Shown here in pieces: positions 28,485-37,097 of a DNA stretch of 43,342 bases (its first letter is position 1; the number at the start of each line of letters is the position of its first letter). Both the position numbers and the translations under genes were made by a program. Origin of the DNA: an uncultured Porphyromonadaceae bacterium (GTDB taxonomy: Bacteria; Bacteroidota; Bacteroidia; Bacteroidales; Muribaculaceae); NCBI GenBank assembly GCA_900541555.1, contig UQKE01000012.1, positions 1 through 43,342 of the forward strand. The letters run 5' to 3'. Under the pieces are notes generated by a model. That model saw only the letters and a list, made by a program, of their open reading frames with translations. It was not told where the DNA came from and made no database searches.

Positions 28485-29470
28485 CATTGAAAGGCAACAT
28501 CAAAATAGCAAAACTCGTTTTATCCTTTGCCGCTTTCGTGGCAACCGGCACGGCTCATGCACAATTCGACACGCAATTGTCGCAATACTGGGCAACACCG
28601 TCCTACTACAACCCCGCAGCGACAGGCACCAACGACTTTCTAAACATCAGGGGAGGCACACGGCTCCAATGGCTCGGAATCCCGAAAGCGCCAAAAGCAT
28701 TTCTGGCCACAGCGGAAATGCCGATGAAAATAGGCAACAAACGCATCGGATTGGGCGTCATGATTCAACAAGAGAGCCTCGGATTGTTTTCCAACTTGAA
28801 CGCCGGCGCGCAAGTGTCGTATAAATTCAAATTGTTTGGAGGAGAATTAAGCGTGGGGCTTCAACTCGGACTGTTCGATCAAGGATTCAAAGGCACGGAA
28901 GTATTCATTCCGGAAGACGACGATTACCACGAGTCGAACGACGATGCCATCCCGACAACCGACCTCCACGGGACGGCTTTCGACTTGGGCGCAGGAGCTT
29001 TCTACACGCACAAATATTTTTGGACGGGCCTATCCGTCACCCATGTGATGGAACCCACCGTTTCGCTCAATACGGAAGAGGGTACATCGGAATCGAGCTA
29101 CGAAACACAAGCCGGCCGAATGTTTTATTTCATGGCCGGCGGCAATATTCCCATAAAAAATACGTTATTTGAATTGCAACCCTCAATGTTGCTGCGAACC
29201 GACTTTTCGATGATACAAGCCGAAGTGACGGCACGTGTGCGCTACAACAAATTCCTTTCGGGAGGCGTGGCATACCGTTGGAAAGACGCAGTGACATTGC
29301 AAATTGGAGCAGAATATAAAAACTTTTTTCTCGGCTATAGCTACGATTATCCGCTTTCGGCCATCTCGAAAGCAAGCAGCGGAAGCCATGAAATTTTGGC
29401 AGGCTACAGCTTGAAGTTGAACTTGTCGGGGAAAAATAAAAATAAACACAAGAGTATTCGCATAATGTAG
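28481..29470 (+). CDS. porP: Type IX secretion outer-membrane protein PorP/SprF family
   Basis: A 329-residue barrel with a signal peptide (KIAKLVLSFAAFVATGTAHA, cut before QF). The family opening FDTQLSQYWATPSYYNPAATG is present, then GGTRLQWLGIPKAPKAFLATAEMP, GLGVMIQQESLGLFSN, SYKFKLFGGELSVGLQLG and, near the end, FFLGYSYDYPLSAI and SGSHEILAGYSLKL. PorP/SprF proteins tether secreted adhesins or the PorK/PorN ring to the outer membrane. Being directly upstream of gldK, this copy is the core T9SS member. Its start overlaps the stop of the upstream barrel gene. Confidence 0.93.
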   Translation: MTLKGNIKIAKLVLSFAAFVATGTAHAQFDTQLSQYWATPSYYNPAATGTNDFLNIRGGTRLQWLGIPKAPKAFLATAEMPMKIGNKRIGLGVMIQQESLGLFSNLNAGAQVSYKFKLFGGELSVGLQLGLFDQGFKGTEVFIPEDDDYHESNDDAIPTTDLHGTAFDLGAGAFYTHKYFWTGLSVTHVMEPTVSLNTEEGTSESSYETQAGRMFYFMAGGNIPIKNTLFELQPSMLLRTDFSMIQAEVTARVRYNKFLSGGVAYRWKDAVTLQIGAEYKNFFLGYSYDYPLSAISKASSGSHEILAGYSLKLNLSGKNKNKHKSIRIM

Positions 29471-29474
29471 ATAT

Positions 29475-30905
29475 ATGAAAAAAATTGCATGTTATATTGC
29501 TTTGGCAACAGTGGCCACATCTTGCGCTTTTGCTCCGAAATCGTCGATCAGCGGCGATGGCGGGGAGGTGACAGGCATCAGAGGAACCGCGATGAGCGAG
29601 CCCACTCCTTACGGAATGGTGCTTGTGGAGAGAGGCTCTATGCAGCTTGGCCCGAATGCCGACGACAGCACGTGGAACATAAAAGCGAATCCCGAAGGGA
29701 TGTCGGTCGAGTCGTTTTGGATGGATGAAACGGAAGTGTCGAATGCCAAGTATCGCCAATTCGTATTTTGGGTGCGCGATTCGATTATCCGCGAACGCCT
29801 TGCCGATCCTGCCTATGGCGGCGATGAAGAATACAAAATTGAAGAGGACGACGAAGGCAATCCGATCAAGCCCTATCTGAATTGGAAAAAGCCGATTCCG
29901 TGGAAGAACCCGACAGAAGACGAGCAACGCGCCATCGAAAGCGTGTATAAAGTCAATCCCATTACGGGAGTGACCGAGCTCGACGCTTCGCAAATGAACT
30001 ATCGTTACGAAATCTACAACCTGACAGAGGCAGCAAAACGCAAAAACCGGCTGGATCCGTCGCGCAGAAATTACAACACCGACATTCCGGTTTCCGACGA
30101 AGCGCCCATGATTTCGAAAGACACGGCCTACTACAACGACAACGGAGAAATAGTCCGCGAAACCATTTCCCGCCGCTTGTCCAGCGATTACGACTTCTTA
30201 AACACGTACATCGTCAACATCTATCCCGACACGACCGTGTGGATAAACGATTTCGAAAACGCATACAACGAACCGTACACAAGATTGTATTTCTCCCATC
30301 CGGGATACAGCGACTATCCGGTAGTCGGCGTTTCATGGGAACAAGCAAACGCATTTGCCTTTTGGAGAACAGAATACCTGCGCCGCTCGTTGGGACGGCA
30401 AGGCGTTTATATCGAGCCGTACCGCCTGCCGACAGAGGCCGAATGGGAATATGCCGCTCGTGCAGGCATGAATGAAAACCGCTATCCGTGGGCCGGCGAC
30501 ATGCCCATCTCCGACGATGGCTGCTTCTACGCCAACTTGAAGCCCGGCGAAGGAAACTACGTGAGAGACGGCAACCTCATCACTTCGCGTTGCGGCACAT
30601 ACGACCCTAACGATTTCGGGCTCTACGACATGGCCGGCAACGTGAGCGAATGGACATCTACCGCCTATACGGAAAGCGTCGACATGCTGCGAAGCGACAT
30701 CAACCCCGAATACCGCTACAATGCAGCAAAAGAAGATCCGTACAGAATGAAGCGCAAGGTGATTCGCGGCGGCTCGTGGAAAGACGTGGCACACAATGTG
30801 AGATCGGATTTGAGGGCTTGGGAATACCAAAACGAGCAACGCTCGTATGTCGGATTCCGCTGCGTGCGCACGCAAATAGGCTTTGCAAAAGGAAATAAAA
30901 AATGA
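29475..30905 (+). CDS. gldK: Gliding/secretion lipoprotein GldK (PorK)
   Basis: A 476-residue lipoprotein with a short signal and Cys17 at the lipobox (ALATVATSC). The mature protein is a formylglycine-generating-enzyme-like domain: MVLVERGSMQLG, SVESFWMDETEVSNAKYRQFV, SDYPVVGVSWEQANAFAFWRTEYL, YRLPTEAEWEYAARAG, PWAGDMPISDDGCFYANLKPG, GLYDMAGNVSEWT and RKVIRGGSWKDVAHNVRSDLR. An insertion of about 130 residues between the first and second conserved blocks is normal for GldK compared with sulfatase modifiers. PorK and PorN form the periplasmic ring of the type IX machine. The gene starts four bases after porP. Confidence 0.96.
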   Translation: MKKIACYIALATVATSCAFAPKSSISGDGGEVTGIRGTAMSEPTPYGMVLVERGSMQLGPNADDSTWNIKANPEGMSVESFWMDETEVSNAKYRQFVFWVRDSIIRERLADPAYGGDEEYKIEEDDEGNPIKPYLNWKKPIPWKNPTEDEQRAIESVYKVNPITGVTELDASQMNYRYEIYNLTEAAKRKNRLDPSRRNYNTDIPVSDEAPMISKDTAYYNDNGEIVRETISRRLSSDYDFLNTYIVNIYPDTTVWINDFENAYNEPYTRLYFSHPGYSDYPVVGVSWEQANAFAFWRTEYLRRSLGRQGVYIEPYRLPTEAEWEYAARAGMNENRYPWAGDMPISDDGCFYANLKPGEGNYVRDGNLITSRCGTYDPNDFGLYDMAGNVSEWTSTAYTESVDMLRSDINPEYRYNAAKEDPYRMKRKVIRGGSWKDVAHNVRSDLRAWEYQNEQRSYVGFRCVRTQIGFAKGNKK

Positions 30906-30927
30906 CACAGCGATAAAAACTTGAAAA

Positions 30928-31920
30928 ATGGGCAAGTATAAGAAATATAAAAACGGCATTGAAGCTTTCCTTTCCGGCGAGAAAGGCCAACGTTTTTTCA
31001 ATTTTGCATATAGTATCGGTGCGGCCGTCGTGATATGGGGCGCATTGTTTAAAATTCTCCATTTGCCGGGCGGCAACGCGCTGTTGTCGATAGGTATGGG
31101 GACGGAAGTGCTGATGTTCGTGCTCACGGCATTCGACCGCCCGCCACGGGAATACCATTGGGAAGAAGTATTCCCCGTATTTAAGACTAAGAATCCGGAG
31201 GACCGTCCTGATTTTCACGGCGGAGGCTCTGTGGTGATTGGCGGCGGAACGGCAATTGAAGGCGGCGACGGGACAGTTGCAAACGCCGGAGCGGCAGGAA
31301 GCGGAAACATGATTATCGGGATTGCGGGAGCGGCAGGAAGCGCGAATGCAGCCGGAATCGCCGGCGCGGCCGATGTGCCCGACGGAATGTCGGAAGCCAC
31401 AAAACGCTATCTCGACCAATTGACTGCCATTTCCGAACAAATGGACCGGCTGCGCAAAACGACAGAATCGCTCAACGAGGTGTCGAACGTGTTGCTCGCA
31501 AGCTATAAAGCCGTAACCGACAATTCGGAAAATATTTCGCAAAGTTCGGCCGGCTACGTGACGCAAATGAGCGACCTGAACAGGAACATTGCCGGACTGA
31601 ACACCATCTACGAAATACAATTGAAGAGCATTTCTTCGCAACTCGACAATATCGACCGCGTCAACAAAGGACTGAAAGAAATCAGCGGCATGTACGACAA
31701 AGCTGCCGCCGAAAGCGACCGCTATTGCGAAGAAACGCAAAAAATGGCCCGCTACATGCAACAGTTGAATTCCGTATACGAAAAGATGATTACGGCCATG
31801 ACAATCAACATGTACCGCCCGCCCGTCGACAATCCGGCAGCCACGTTCACGCCACCGGCAGCTACACAAGAGCAGCCGGACAACAATGCCGACAAAGAAA
31901 AAGAGACAGAAAAAGAATAA
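30928..31920 (+). CDS. gldL: Type IX secretion motor protein GldL (PorL)
   Basis: Inner-membrane part of the proton-driven GldL-GldM motor. Two transmembrane helices lie near the N-terminus: FAYSIGAAVVIWGALFKIL with Lys42, and ALLSIGMGTEVLMFVLTAF with Glu60, a charged pair expected for proton coupling. The signature FDRPPREYHWEEVFP follows. A Gly/Ala-rich low-complexity stretch of about 60 residues then leads to a long coiled-coil cytoplasmic tail (MSEATKRYLDQLTAISEQMDRL onward) and a Pro/Glu-rich end. At 330 residues it is at the long end for GldL because of the linker and tail. Cotranscribed with gldK, 22 bases apart. Confidence 0.95.
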   Translation: MGKYKKYKNGIEAFLSGEKGQRFFNFAYSIGAAVVIWGALFKILHLPGGNALLSIGMGTEVLMFVLTAFDRPPREYHWEEVFPVFKTKNPEDRPDFHGGGSVVIGGGTAIEGGDGTVANAGAAGSGNMIIGIAGAAGSANAAGIAGAADVPDGMSEATKRYLDQLTAISEQMDRLRKTTESLNEVSNVLLASYKAVTDNSENISQSSAGYVTQMSDLNRNIAGLNTIYEIQLKSISSQLDNIDRVNKGLKEISGMYDKAAAESDRYCEETQKMARYMQQLNSVYEKMITAMTINMYRPPVDNPAATFTPPAATQEQPDNNADKEKETEKE

Positions 31921-31966
31921 AACAACAGAGCGCAAACTCTTTCGGAATTAACAAGAGGAACAAAGA

Positions 31967-33532
31967 ATGGGATCAAACGGAAATGTGACGAGAATGTCTC
32001 CGCGTCAGAAGATGATCAACCTGATGTACATCGTGCTGACTGCCATGCTCGCGCTGAATGTGTCAAGCGACGTGCTTAACGGATTCAGCCTTGTCGAAGA
32101 CGGCTTGACGCGGACGAACAACACTGTCAGCGACCGTAACACCGCCCTGTATTTGCAATTGGAGGCTTTCAGCAAGCAAAATCCGCAAAAGGGCAAAGTT
32201 TGGTACGACAGAGCCACAGACGTAAGAAAAAACACGTTGTCGCTCTACGGATACATAGATTCTTTGAAATTGGCAATCGTGCGCGACGCCGACGGGGAAG
32301 GCGGCAATGTCAACGACATTCAAAATCAAGACGATTTGGAAGCGTCGTCCAAAATCATGGTGACCTACGGCAATGGCGAAAAATTGCGACAACGGCTGAC
32401 GAAATACAGCGACTATATATCGGCATTCATTCCCGATGCGAAAAAACGGGATGCCATCAAAAAAGCATTGGCCACCGACCCAATCACGCAAAAAGGCACA
32501 TTGGTGAAAACCCCGTGGGTATCAGGCATGTTCGAAAACATGCCGGTGGTGGCGGCCGTCACCCTGCTGTCGAAATTGCAAAACGACCTGCTTTTCGCGG
32601 AAGGCGAGGCACTGACAGCCCTGCTCAACAATGTGGATGCGGGCGATGTGCGCGTCAACCAGCTCGACGCGTTCGTCATCCCGAGTTCCAAATTGGTGAT
32701 GCGCGGAGGAAAATATGCCGCCGACATCGTGCTCGCAGCAGTCGACACCACGCAACGGCCATCCATTTTCATCAACGGCAAGATGCTGCCTGAAAACACG
32801 AGGACATACGAGCTCTATACCGGACAGACAGGTACATTCACCTACTCCGGATATTTGGAAGTGACACGCGGCGACGGAACCACCTCGCGCCATCCTTTCC
32901 AATCCGACTACACCGTGATCGAGCCAATGGCCACCGTATCGGCAACAATGATGAACGTGCTGTATGCCGGAATCGACAACCCCATCAGCATTTCCGTGCC
33001 GGGCGTGGCGCAAAATGCCGTCAGCGCGACAATGACCAACGGATCGCTGACGCGCAGCGGCGACATCTGGAAAGCGCGCCCGACGCAAGTAGGCGCAGAA
33101 TGCGTGATCACCGTCACGGCTGCCATCGACGGCAAGCCGCAAACCGTTTCGGCTTCGACTTTCAGAGTGCGCAAACTGCCCGACCCGACAGCATACATCG
33201 CCTACAAGGACAATCACGGGAACGAAGTGCGCTACAAAGGCTCGCGGCCGTTGGCAAAATCCATCCTGCTCAGCGCAGAAGGCGTGGAAGCGGCAATCGA
33301 CGACGATTTGCTGAACGTGCAATACACGGTGCTCGACTTCGAAACCATCGTGTTCGACTCAATGGGAAATGCCATACCGGAAAAATCGAACGGCTCGAAA
33401 TTCTCCGAACGGCAAAAAACGAGCTTCCGAAGGCTGTCGCGCGGAAAGCGTTTCTACATATCGCGCGTGAGGGCAAAAGGGCCGGACGGAATCATCCGAG
33501 ACTTGTCGCCGGTGGAAGTAATTGTGAATTAG
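31967..33532 (+). CDS. gldM: Type IX secretion motor protein GldM (PorM)
   Basis: Periplasm-spanning partner of GldL that carries motor torque to the PorK/PorN ring. The 521 residues open with the conserved SPRQKMINLMYIVLTAMLALNVSSDVLNGF, a single transmembrane helix. The periplasmic domains D1-D4 follow; visible blocks are VSGMFENMPVVAAVTLLSKLQNDL, YAADIVLAAVDTTQRPSIFING and VLYAGIDNPISISVPGV. The C-terminal stretch ends DLSPVEVIVN. It starts 46 bases after gldL. Confidence 0.97.
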   Translation: MGSNGNVTRMSPRQKMINLMYIVLTAMLALNVSSDVLNGFSLVEDGLTRTNNTVSDRNTALYLQLEAFSKQNPQKGKVWYDRATDVRKNTLSLYGYIDSLKLAIVRDADGEGGNVNDIQNQDDLEASSKIMVTYGNGEKLRQRLTKYSDYISAFIPDAKKRDAIKKALATDPITQKGTLVKTPWVSGMFENMPVVAAVTLLSKLQNDLLFAEGEALTALLNNVDAGDVRVNQLDAFVIPSSKLVMRGGKYAADIVLAAVDTTQRPSIFINGKMLPENTRTYELYTGQTGTFTYSGYLEVTRGDGTTSRHPFQSDYTVIEPMATVSATMMNVLYAGIDNPISISVPGVAQNAVSATMTNGSLTRSGDIWKARPTQVGAECVITVTAAIDGKPQTVSASTFRVRKLPDPTAYIAYKDNHGNEVRYKGSRPLAKSILLSAEGVEAAIDDDLLNVQYTVLDFETIVFDSMGNAIPEKSNGSKFSERQKTSFRRLSRGKRFYISRVRAKGPDGIIRDLSPVEVIVN

Positions 33533-33557
33533 CAAGAGAAGAAATAAACATCGAAAT

Positions 33558-34670
33558 ATGAAAACTTTCAAATACATCGTCGTGGCAACTTTGATGCTCG
33601 GAGCGTCGCTGCCTTCAATGGGGCAAGTGGTGCGCAGAAGCGAACGCGACAAAGACAAAAAAGAAAGCAATGCGGCAGGCGTCACCGACCGCATGAAAGA
33701 ATTCTACGAACCGAGCGAAGTGTCGGATGCCAACAAAATGTGGGAACGGATTGTCTATCGCCAAATCGACTTGACAAAGTCGGAAAACATGGCGCTTTAC
33801 TATCCGGAAGAACCGACGGAGGACCAAGAAAGCCTCTTCCGAATCATCCTCCGGCTAGTGACCGACGGCACAGTGCCGGCATTCGAATATTTGGATGGCC
33901 GCGAATTGTTTACCGACGAGTACAAAATAAAAGTGGGCGAAATGCTCGACCGATTCCGCATCATATACACGATGGGAAAAGGCAGCACGGAAAAAAATCC
34001 GAAATACGTGATTGAGGAAAGCGACGTGCCGTCGAACGAGGTATTAAGCTACTATGCCATCGAAAAATGGGAATTCAACAGCCTTGAAAACAAAACCAAA
34101 AAGCACGTCGAAGCCATTTGCCCCGTGCTCCATCGCGTGGACGACTACGGAGGAGAACCCATCCGATATCCGATGTTTTGGGTGCGGCTCGACGACCTGC
34201 GTCCCTACATGGCACAACAAAGCATCTTCATCAGCGACGACAACAACCTGCCAAAATACACCTACGACGACTTCTTCCAGCTCGGAATGTACAAAGGCGA
34301 CATCTACAAGACGCGCAACCTGCGCAACTTGTCGCTGATGCAGCAATTCCCCGACCCCGACGCGCTAAAAGTGGCGCAGGACAGCATCGAAAACCGCCTG
34401 AATTCATTCGACCGCCACGTGTGGGTGCCCACCCGTGAGGAACTCGACGAGCAAGCTGCAGCCGAAGAAGAAGCGCGACTCAGGGCAGAAGGCAAGTCGG
34501 ACGACATTGTGGTGAACGAGCGTGTCGACGACGACTCGGAAACCACAGAACCGAAAAACAAACGCTCTGTCCGCCAAAAAGAAAAGAAAGAAGAGAAAAA
34601 GAAGACGGTGCGCAAAAAGAAAAGCAATTCCAACAGCGGTCCCGTGCGTTCGGTGCGACGCACCCGATAG
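33558..34670 (+). CDS. gldN: Type IX secretion ring protein GldN (PorN)
   Basis: A 370-residue periplasmic protein with signal peptide (MKTFKYIVVATLMLGASLPSMG). The GldN core is clear: KMWERIVYRQIDLTKSENMALYYPEEP, SLFRIILRLVTDGTVPAFEYLDGRELFTDEYKI, YYAIEKWEFN, CPVLHR, PMFWVRLDDLRPYM, NLPKYTYDDFFQLGMYKGDIYKTRNLRNLSL. It closes with a roughly 60-residue Lys/Arg/Glu-rich tail (EKKEEKKKTVRKKK and RSVRRTR). PorN pairs with the lipoprotein PorK. It is the last gene of the operon, followed by a GC-rich terminator. Confidence 0.95.
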   Translation: MKTFKYIVVATLMLGASLPSMGQVVRRSERDKDKKESNAAGVTDRMKEFYEPSEVSDANKMWERIVYRQIDLTKSENMALYYPEEPTEDQESLFRIILRLVTDGTVPAFEYLDGRELFTDEYKIKVGEMLDRFRIIYTMGKGSTEKNPKYVIEESDVPSNEVLSYYAIEKWEFNSLENKTKKHVEAICPVLHRVDDYGGEPIRYPMFWVRLDDLRPYMAQQSIFISDDNNLPKYTYDDFFQLGMYKGDIYKTRNLRNLSLMQQFPDPDALKVAQDSIENRLNSFDRHVWVPTREELDEQAAAEEEARLRAEGKSDDIVVNERVDDDSETTEPKNKRSVRQKEKKEEKKKTVRKKKSNSNSGPVRSVRRTR

Positions 34671-34698
34671 CCGCAAAAAGATATCATAATCTGTGTTT

Positions 34699-34739
34699 CC
34701 CGCCGCGAAGATCCAACAACAGCTCCGCGGCGGGTTTTT
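34699..34739 (+). terminator. Rho-independent terminator of the T9SS operon
   Basis: CCCGCCGCG (34699-34707) pairs with CGCGGCGGG (34726-34734) across an 18-base loop and is followed by TTTTT. It lies 29 bases after the gldN stop. Confidence 0.88.
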
Positions 34740-34829
34740 CATTTCCTCCCTCCCGCAAGCCGATAGCTTTCCGCCGGCAATTAAAATCCTTATCGCCGGA
34801 TTCGTTTCGACGCGCCAATCGCCCTGTCT

Positions 34830-35255
34830 TTAAGATATTTGCATGTGCAAAATGGGGTATGGCTTCCCTTCGTTGTCCAACGCCGATCTCGTCTTTACTC
34901 GAAATCCCATGCGCTCATAAAACCCCACCGCCTGCACGTTCTGCTCGTTGACATCGACTTTGCACACATGCAATTCGCGCATGGCATGAAGCACCAATCG
35001 CTTTCCGATGCCTTTGCCACGATAATCGTCGTGGACAAACAGCATTTCTATATTATCCCCGTGCACGCCAATGAAACCGACCAAATTGCCATCCTGCTCG
35101 AATCCGCGCAAAGCGACATGGGGAAAATAGGATGGCAATCGTTCTTTATAGTACAAGACGTCCTCTTCTGCAAGAAAATCGTGCGTGTGCCGCACTGCGC
35201 TCTCCCAAATTTCGACCAACCGTGGATAATCTGCCGTTTCTATTTTCCGAATCAT
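34830..35255 (-). CDS. GNAT acetyltransferase, YjaB-like
   Basis: Start at ATG 35255 gives 141 residues; the longer frame to 35420 runs through the tRNA terminator and is not coding. The sequence MIRKIETADYPRLVEIWESAVRHTHDFL, the acetyl-CoA loop MLFVHDDYRGKGIGKRLVLHAM, and VDVNEQNVQAVGFYERMGFRV followed by NEGKPYPILHM align closely with E. coli YjaB. Some YjaB relatives acetylate small molecules or protein lysines; the substrate here is unknown. It stands alone between convergent gldN and the tRNA-Ser pair. Confidence 0.88.
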   Translation of the reverse strand: MIRKIETADYPRLVEIWESAVRHTHDFLAEEDVLYYKERLPSYFPHVALRGFEQDGNLVGFIGVHGDNIEMLFVHDDYRGKGIGKRLVLHAMRELHVCKVDVNEQNVQAVGFYERMGFRVKTRSALDNEGKPYPILHMQIS

Positions 35256-35372
35256 AATAGTTTTTGATTTTATGGCAAAACCGCATAATGATACGCTACG
35301 AAAACGCTGCCGAATCCCATGCTCTTCCGATTTGCCACTTTTTAGATAACAACCCAATAGGGCACCATTTTG

Positions 35373-35406
35373 AAAAAAAATGCCCCGAACATTGAAATTC
35401 GGGGCA
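35373..35406 (-). terminator. Terminator of the tRNA-Ser pair
   Basis: On the minus strand TGCCCCGAA pairs with TTCGGGGCA (9 bp, loop of 8) and is followed by eight T. It lies 43 bases beyond the tRNA-Ser(UGA) 3' end. Confidence 0.88.
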
Positions 35407-35449
35407 TACCAACTTAACAATTACTTAAAATCTTCTATGAAAGACTTTG

Positions 35450-35534
35450 CGGAGAGAGAGGGATTCGAACCCCCGGAGGTGTTACCCTCAACGGTTTTCA
35501 AGACCGCCGCAATCGACCACTCTGCCATCTCTCC
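35450..35534 (-). tRNA. tRNA-Ser (anticodon UGA)
   Basis: Minus strand begins GGAGAGATGGCAGAGTGG. The acceptor stem GGAGAGA pairs with TCTCTCC, the anticodon loop reads CTTGAAA with TGA as anticodon, there is a long variable arm, and GGTTCGAATCC marks the T arm. The discriminator base is G, as for serine tRNAs, and CCA is not encoded. Confidence 0.95.
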
Positions 35535-35577
35535 GGGGAATTGCGCTCTCTGCGCAAACGACATTTGTCGAAAAGAG

Positions 35578-35665
35578 CGGAGAGGACGAGATTCGAACTC
35601 GTGGTAGGAAAATCTCCTACGACAGTTTAGCAAACTGTTGGTTTCAGCCACTCACCCACCTCTCC
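35578..35665 (-). tRNA. tRNA-Ser (anticodon GCU)
   Basis: Minus strand begins GGAGAGGTGGGTGAGTGG. The acceptor stem GGAGAGG pairs with CCTCTCC, the anticodon arm CAGTTTGCTAAACTG gives GCT, a long variable arm is present, and GAGTTCGAATCTC is the T arm. The discriminator base is G; CCA is not encoded. It is 43 bases upstream of tRNA-Ser(UGA) and shares one promoter with it. Confidence 0.95.
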
Positions 35666-35697
35666 AGTGCCACAGCTGATTTCTCTATTAGCGCGTG

Positions 35698-35728
35698 CAA
35701 AGTTACGCGGATTTCTCGATTTTGCAAA
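35698..35728 (-). promoter_or_regulatory. Promoter of the tRNA-Ser pair
   Basis: On the minus strand TTTG (35728-35725), a 19-base spacer and TAACTTTG (35705-35698) form a full Bacteroidota promoter, 32 bases before the first tRNA. Confidence 0.85.
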
Positions 35729-35922
35729 ATTCTGAAAGATTTTTTTCGCCACAGTTTGTTTTGCCGCCTTGATTTCTGCATGATTCCATTGTTCCGGCAG
35801 CCACAAAGCCTACACGCCCCCTTGCTCTCCACGATTGGCAAAGCAGGGTTTCCAGCCGGCAAAGGCGCCGATAAGCGAACGCCTTTCCACACGCCGCATA
35901 GTAATCGGCACTTTCTCTTTGT

Positions 35923-36297
35923 CTACAAAATATACTGCGCCAGCATTTTCTGTATCTCGACGATGTTGGAATCCGTGCCGAATTTTTGTTCCAATGGCTC
36001 TGCCTTTCCTTTTATCCAGATTTTCATTTCCGCATCCGTGTCGAATGTCCCAGCCGTTTCCACAGAAAAACGGTCGACGGAACGGTACGGAATCGACATG
36101 TATTCCTTCTTCTTCCCCGTCAATCCCTGCACGTCTTGGATAATAAGGCGCTTATTGGTAAACACCCATTTGTCTCTCATCAATTTATACGCCCTTTCGA
36201 TTTGCTCCCCATCGCAAAGCACGGGCCCGAAATCTTTCTGCAACGCTTCTAAATTCATCTCGGACACATTTCCGAGCAATGTGTTCATCAATCCCAT
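35923..36297 (-). CDS. PH-domain protein (bacterial pleckstrin-homology type)
   Basis: A 124-residue soluble protein. The pattern ERAYKLMRDKWVFTNKRLIIQDVQGLTGKKKEYMSIPYRSVDRFSVETAG is the core of bacterial PH-domain proteins, where 'xxTNKRLIxxD' and 'SIPYxxIxxFS' are strong markers. AEMKIWIKGKAEPLEQKF and a C-terminal helix, NIVEIQKMLAQYIL, follow. No membrane segment. Cellular role unknown. It stands alone, with the tRNA promoter about 195 bases beyond its stop. Confidence 0.85.
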   Translation of the reverse strand: MGLMNTLLGNVSEMNLEALQKDFGPVLCDGEQIERAYKLMRDKWVFTNKRLIIQDVQGLTGKKKEYMSIPYRSVDRFSVETAGTFDTDAEMKIWIKGKAEPLEQKFGTDSNIVEIQKMLAQYIL

Positions 36298-36392
36298 AGT
36301 TTAATTCTATTATAGTTCAACTTTGCCGCTCATGCAAGCAGCCTATTTACTCCTTTTTTTATTGTCATGCGCAATATTGTCCTAAATAAGTT

Positions 36393-37097
36393 TCACCCGA
36401 TCAACCCCCGAATCTTTTTCTCCGAGGCGTCCGGCAATATCCGGCGAAAGTGCTCGAAAATGCGTTCAAACGATTCTTCGGGCGACCGTCCTGCTTCTTG
36501 CCGCCCGTAAAGCGCCTCCGGCGTTGCATACCGCGCGATGCCCCATCCATACGGCATCCCGTGCCTATCTACGTTGTACTCGAAATCGGCAATGACAATA
36601 CGCAACCCCATCATCAAGCGAGCCAAAATCGGTTCCAACGACACCTTTCCCACCTCCGGCGCATTGTCGACCAAATCGAACGCGCCGCGATGCCTATGGC
36701 CTCCGGCAAATCCCAGCCAACGCCGCAATTCCTTGATTGTCGCACTGCCCTCCGACGCAACGACTTGAAGCACAATATCGTCCAAAGCGGCGGTGTCGTC
36801 GTCCTTGGCATAACGCTTGGAACGTCGATAGTTGGCCAAATCCGGCAACCAATCAAGGCTCACAAATCCGGCCTTTCCGGAATAGAGCTTGCCATAGGCG
36901 CAATGCTTTTCCCTGACCACAGGGCCTTTCCACTCCCATGGGCCTTCTTCGCCTTTGACAAACCACTTTTCCCATGCCGTCATATCTTCCACCGAAAAAC
37001 CGACAACTCCGCATCGAAAAAACGGAAGAAAGCCAAAGTCGATCACGGCTTGTTCCAAATCGGCTGCGCTCCGGATAGCATCCACCCGTTGTATCAT
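36393..37097 (-). CDS. AlkZ-related conserved protein
   Basis: Start at ATG 37097, overlapping the flavin reductase stop as ATGA, gives 234 residues; the longer frame runs inside the upstream gene. The sequence has LEQAVIDFGFLPFFRCGVVGFSVEDMT, PWEWKGPVVREKHCAYGKLYSGKAGFVSLDWLPDLANYRRS, and a winged-helix-like part (LQVVASEGSATIKELRRWLGF). YGWGIARYATPEALYG closes the conserved region. It matches proteins labelled AlkZ-related in Bacteroidota, named after a DNA glycosylase that repairs crosslinks, but the catalytic Gln pair of that enzyme is not identified here. Function not established. Confidence 0.65.
   Translation of the reverse strand: MIQRVDAIRSAADLEQAVIDFGFLPFFRCGVVGFSVEDMTAWEKWFVKGEEGPWEWKGPVVREKHCAYGKLYSGKAGFVSLDWLPDLANYRRSKRYAKDDDTAALDDIVLQVVASEGSATIKELRRWLGFAGGHRHRGAFDLVDNAPEVGKVSLEPILARLMMGLRIVIADFEYNVDRHGMPYGWGIARYATPEALYGRQEAGRSPEESFERIFEHFRRILPDASEKKIRGLIG

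Noticed and set aside
30700..31935. 411-codon frame opposite gldK and gldL
   Set aside because: It spans two real genes and their gap with Cys/His/Arg-rich composition, a shadow of GC-rich codons on the other strand.
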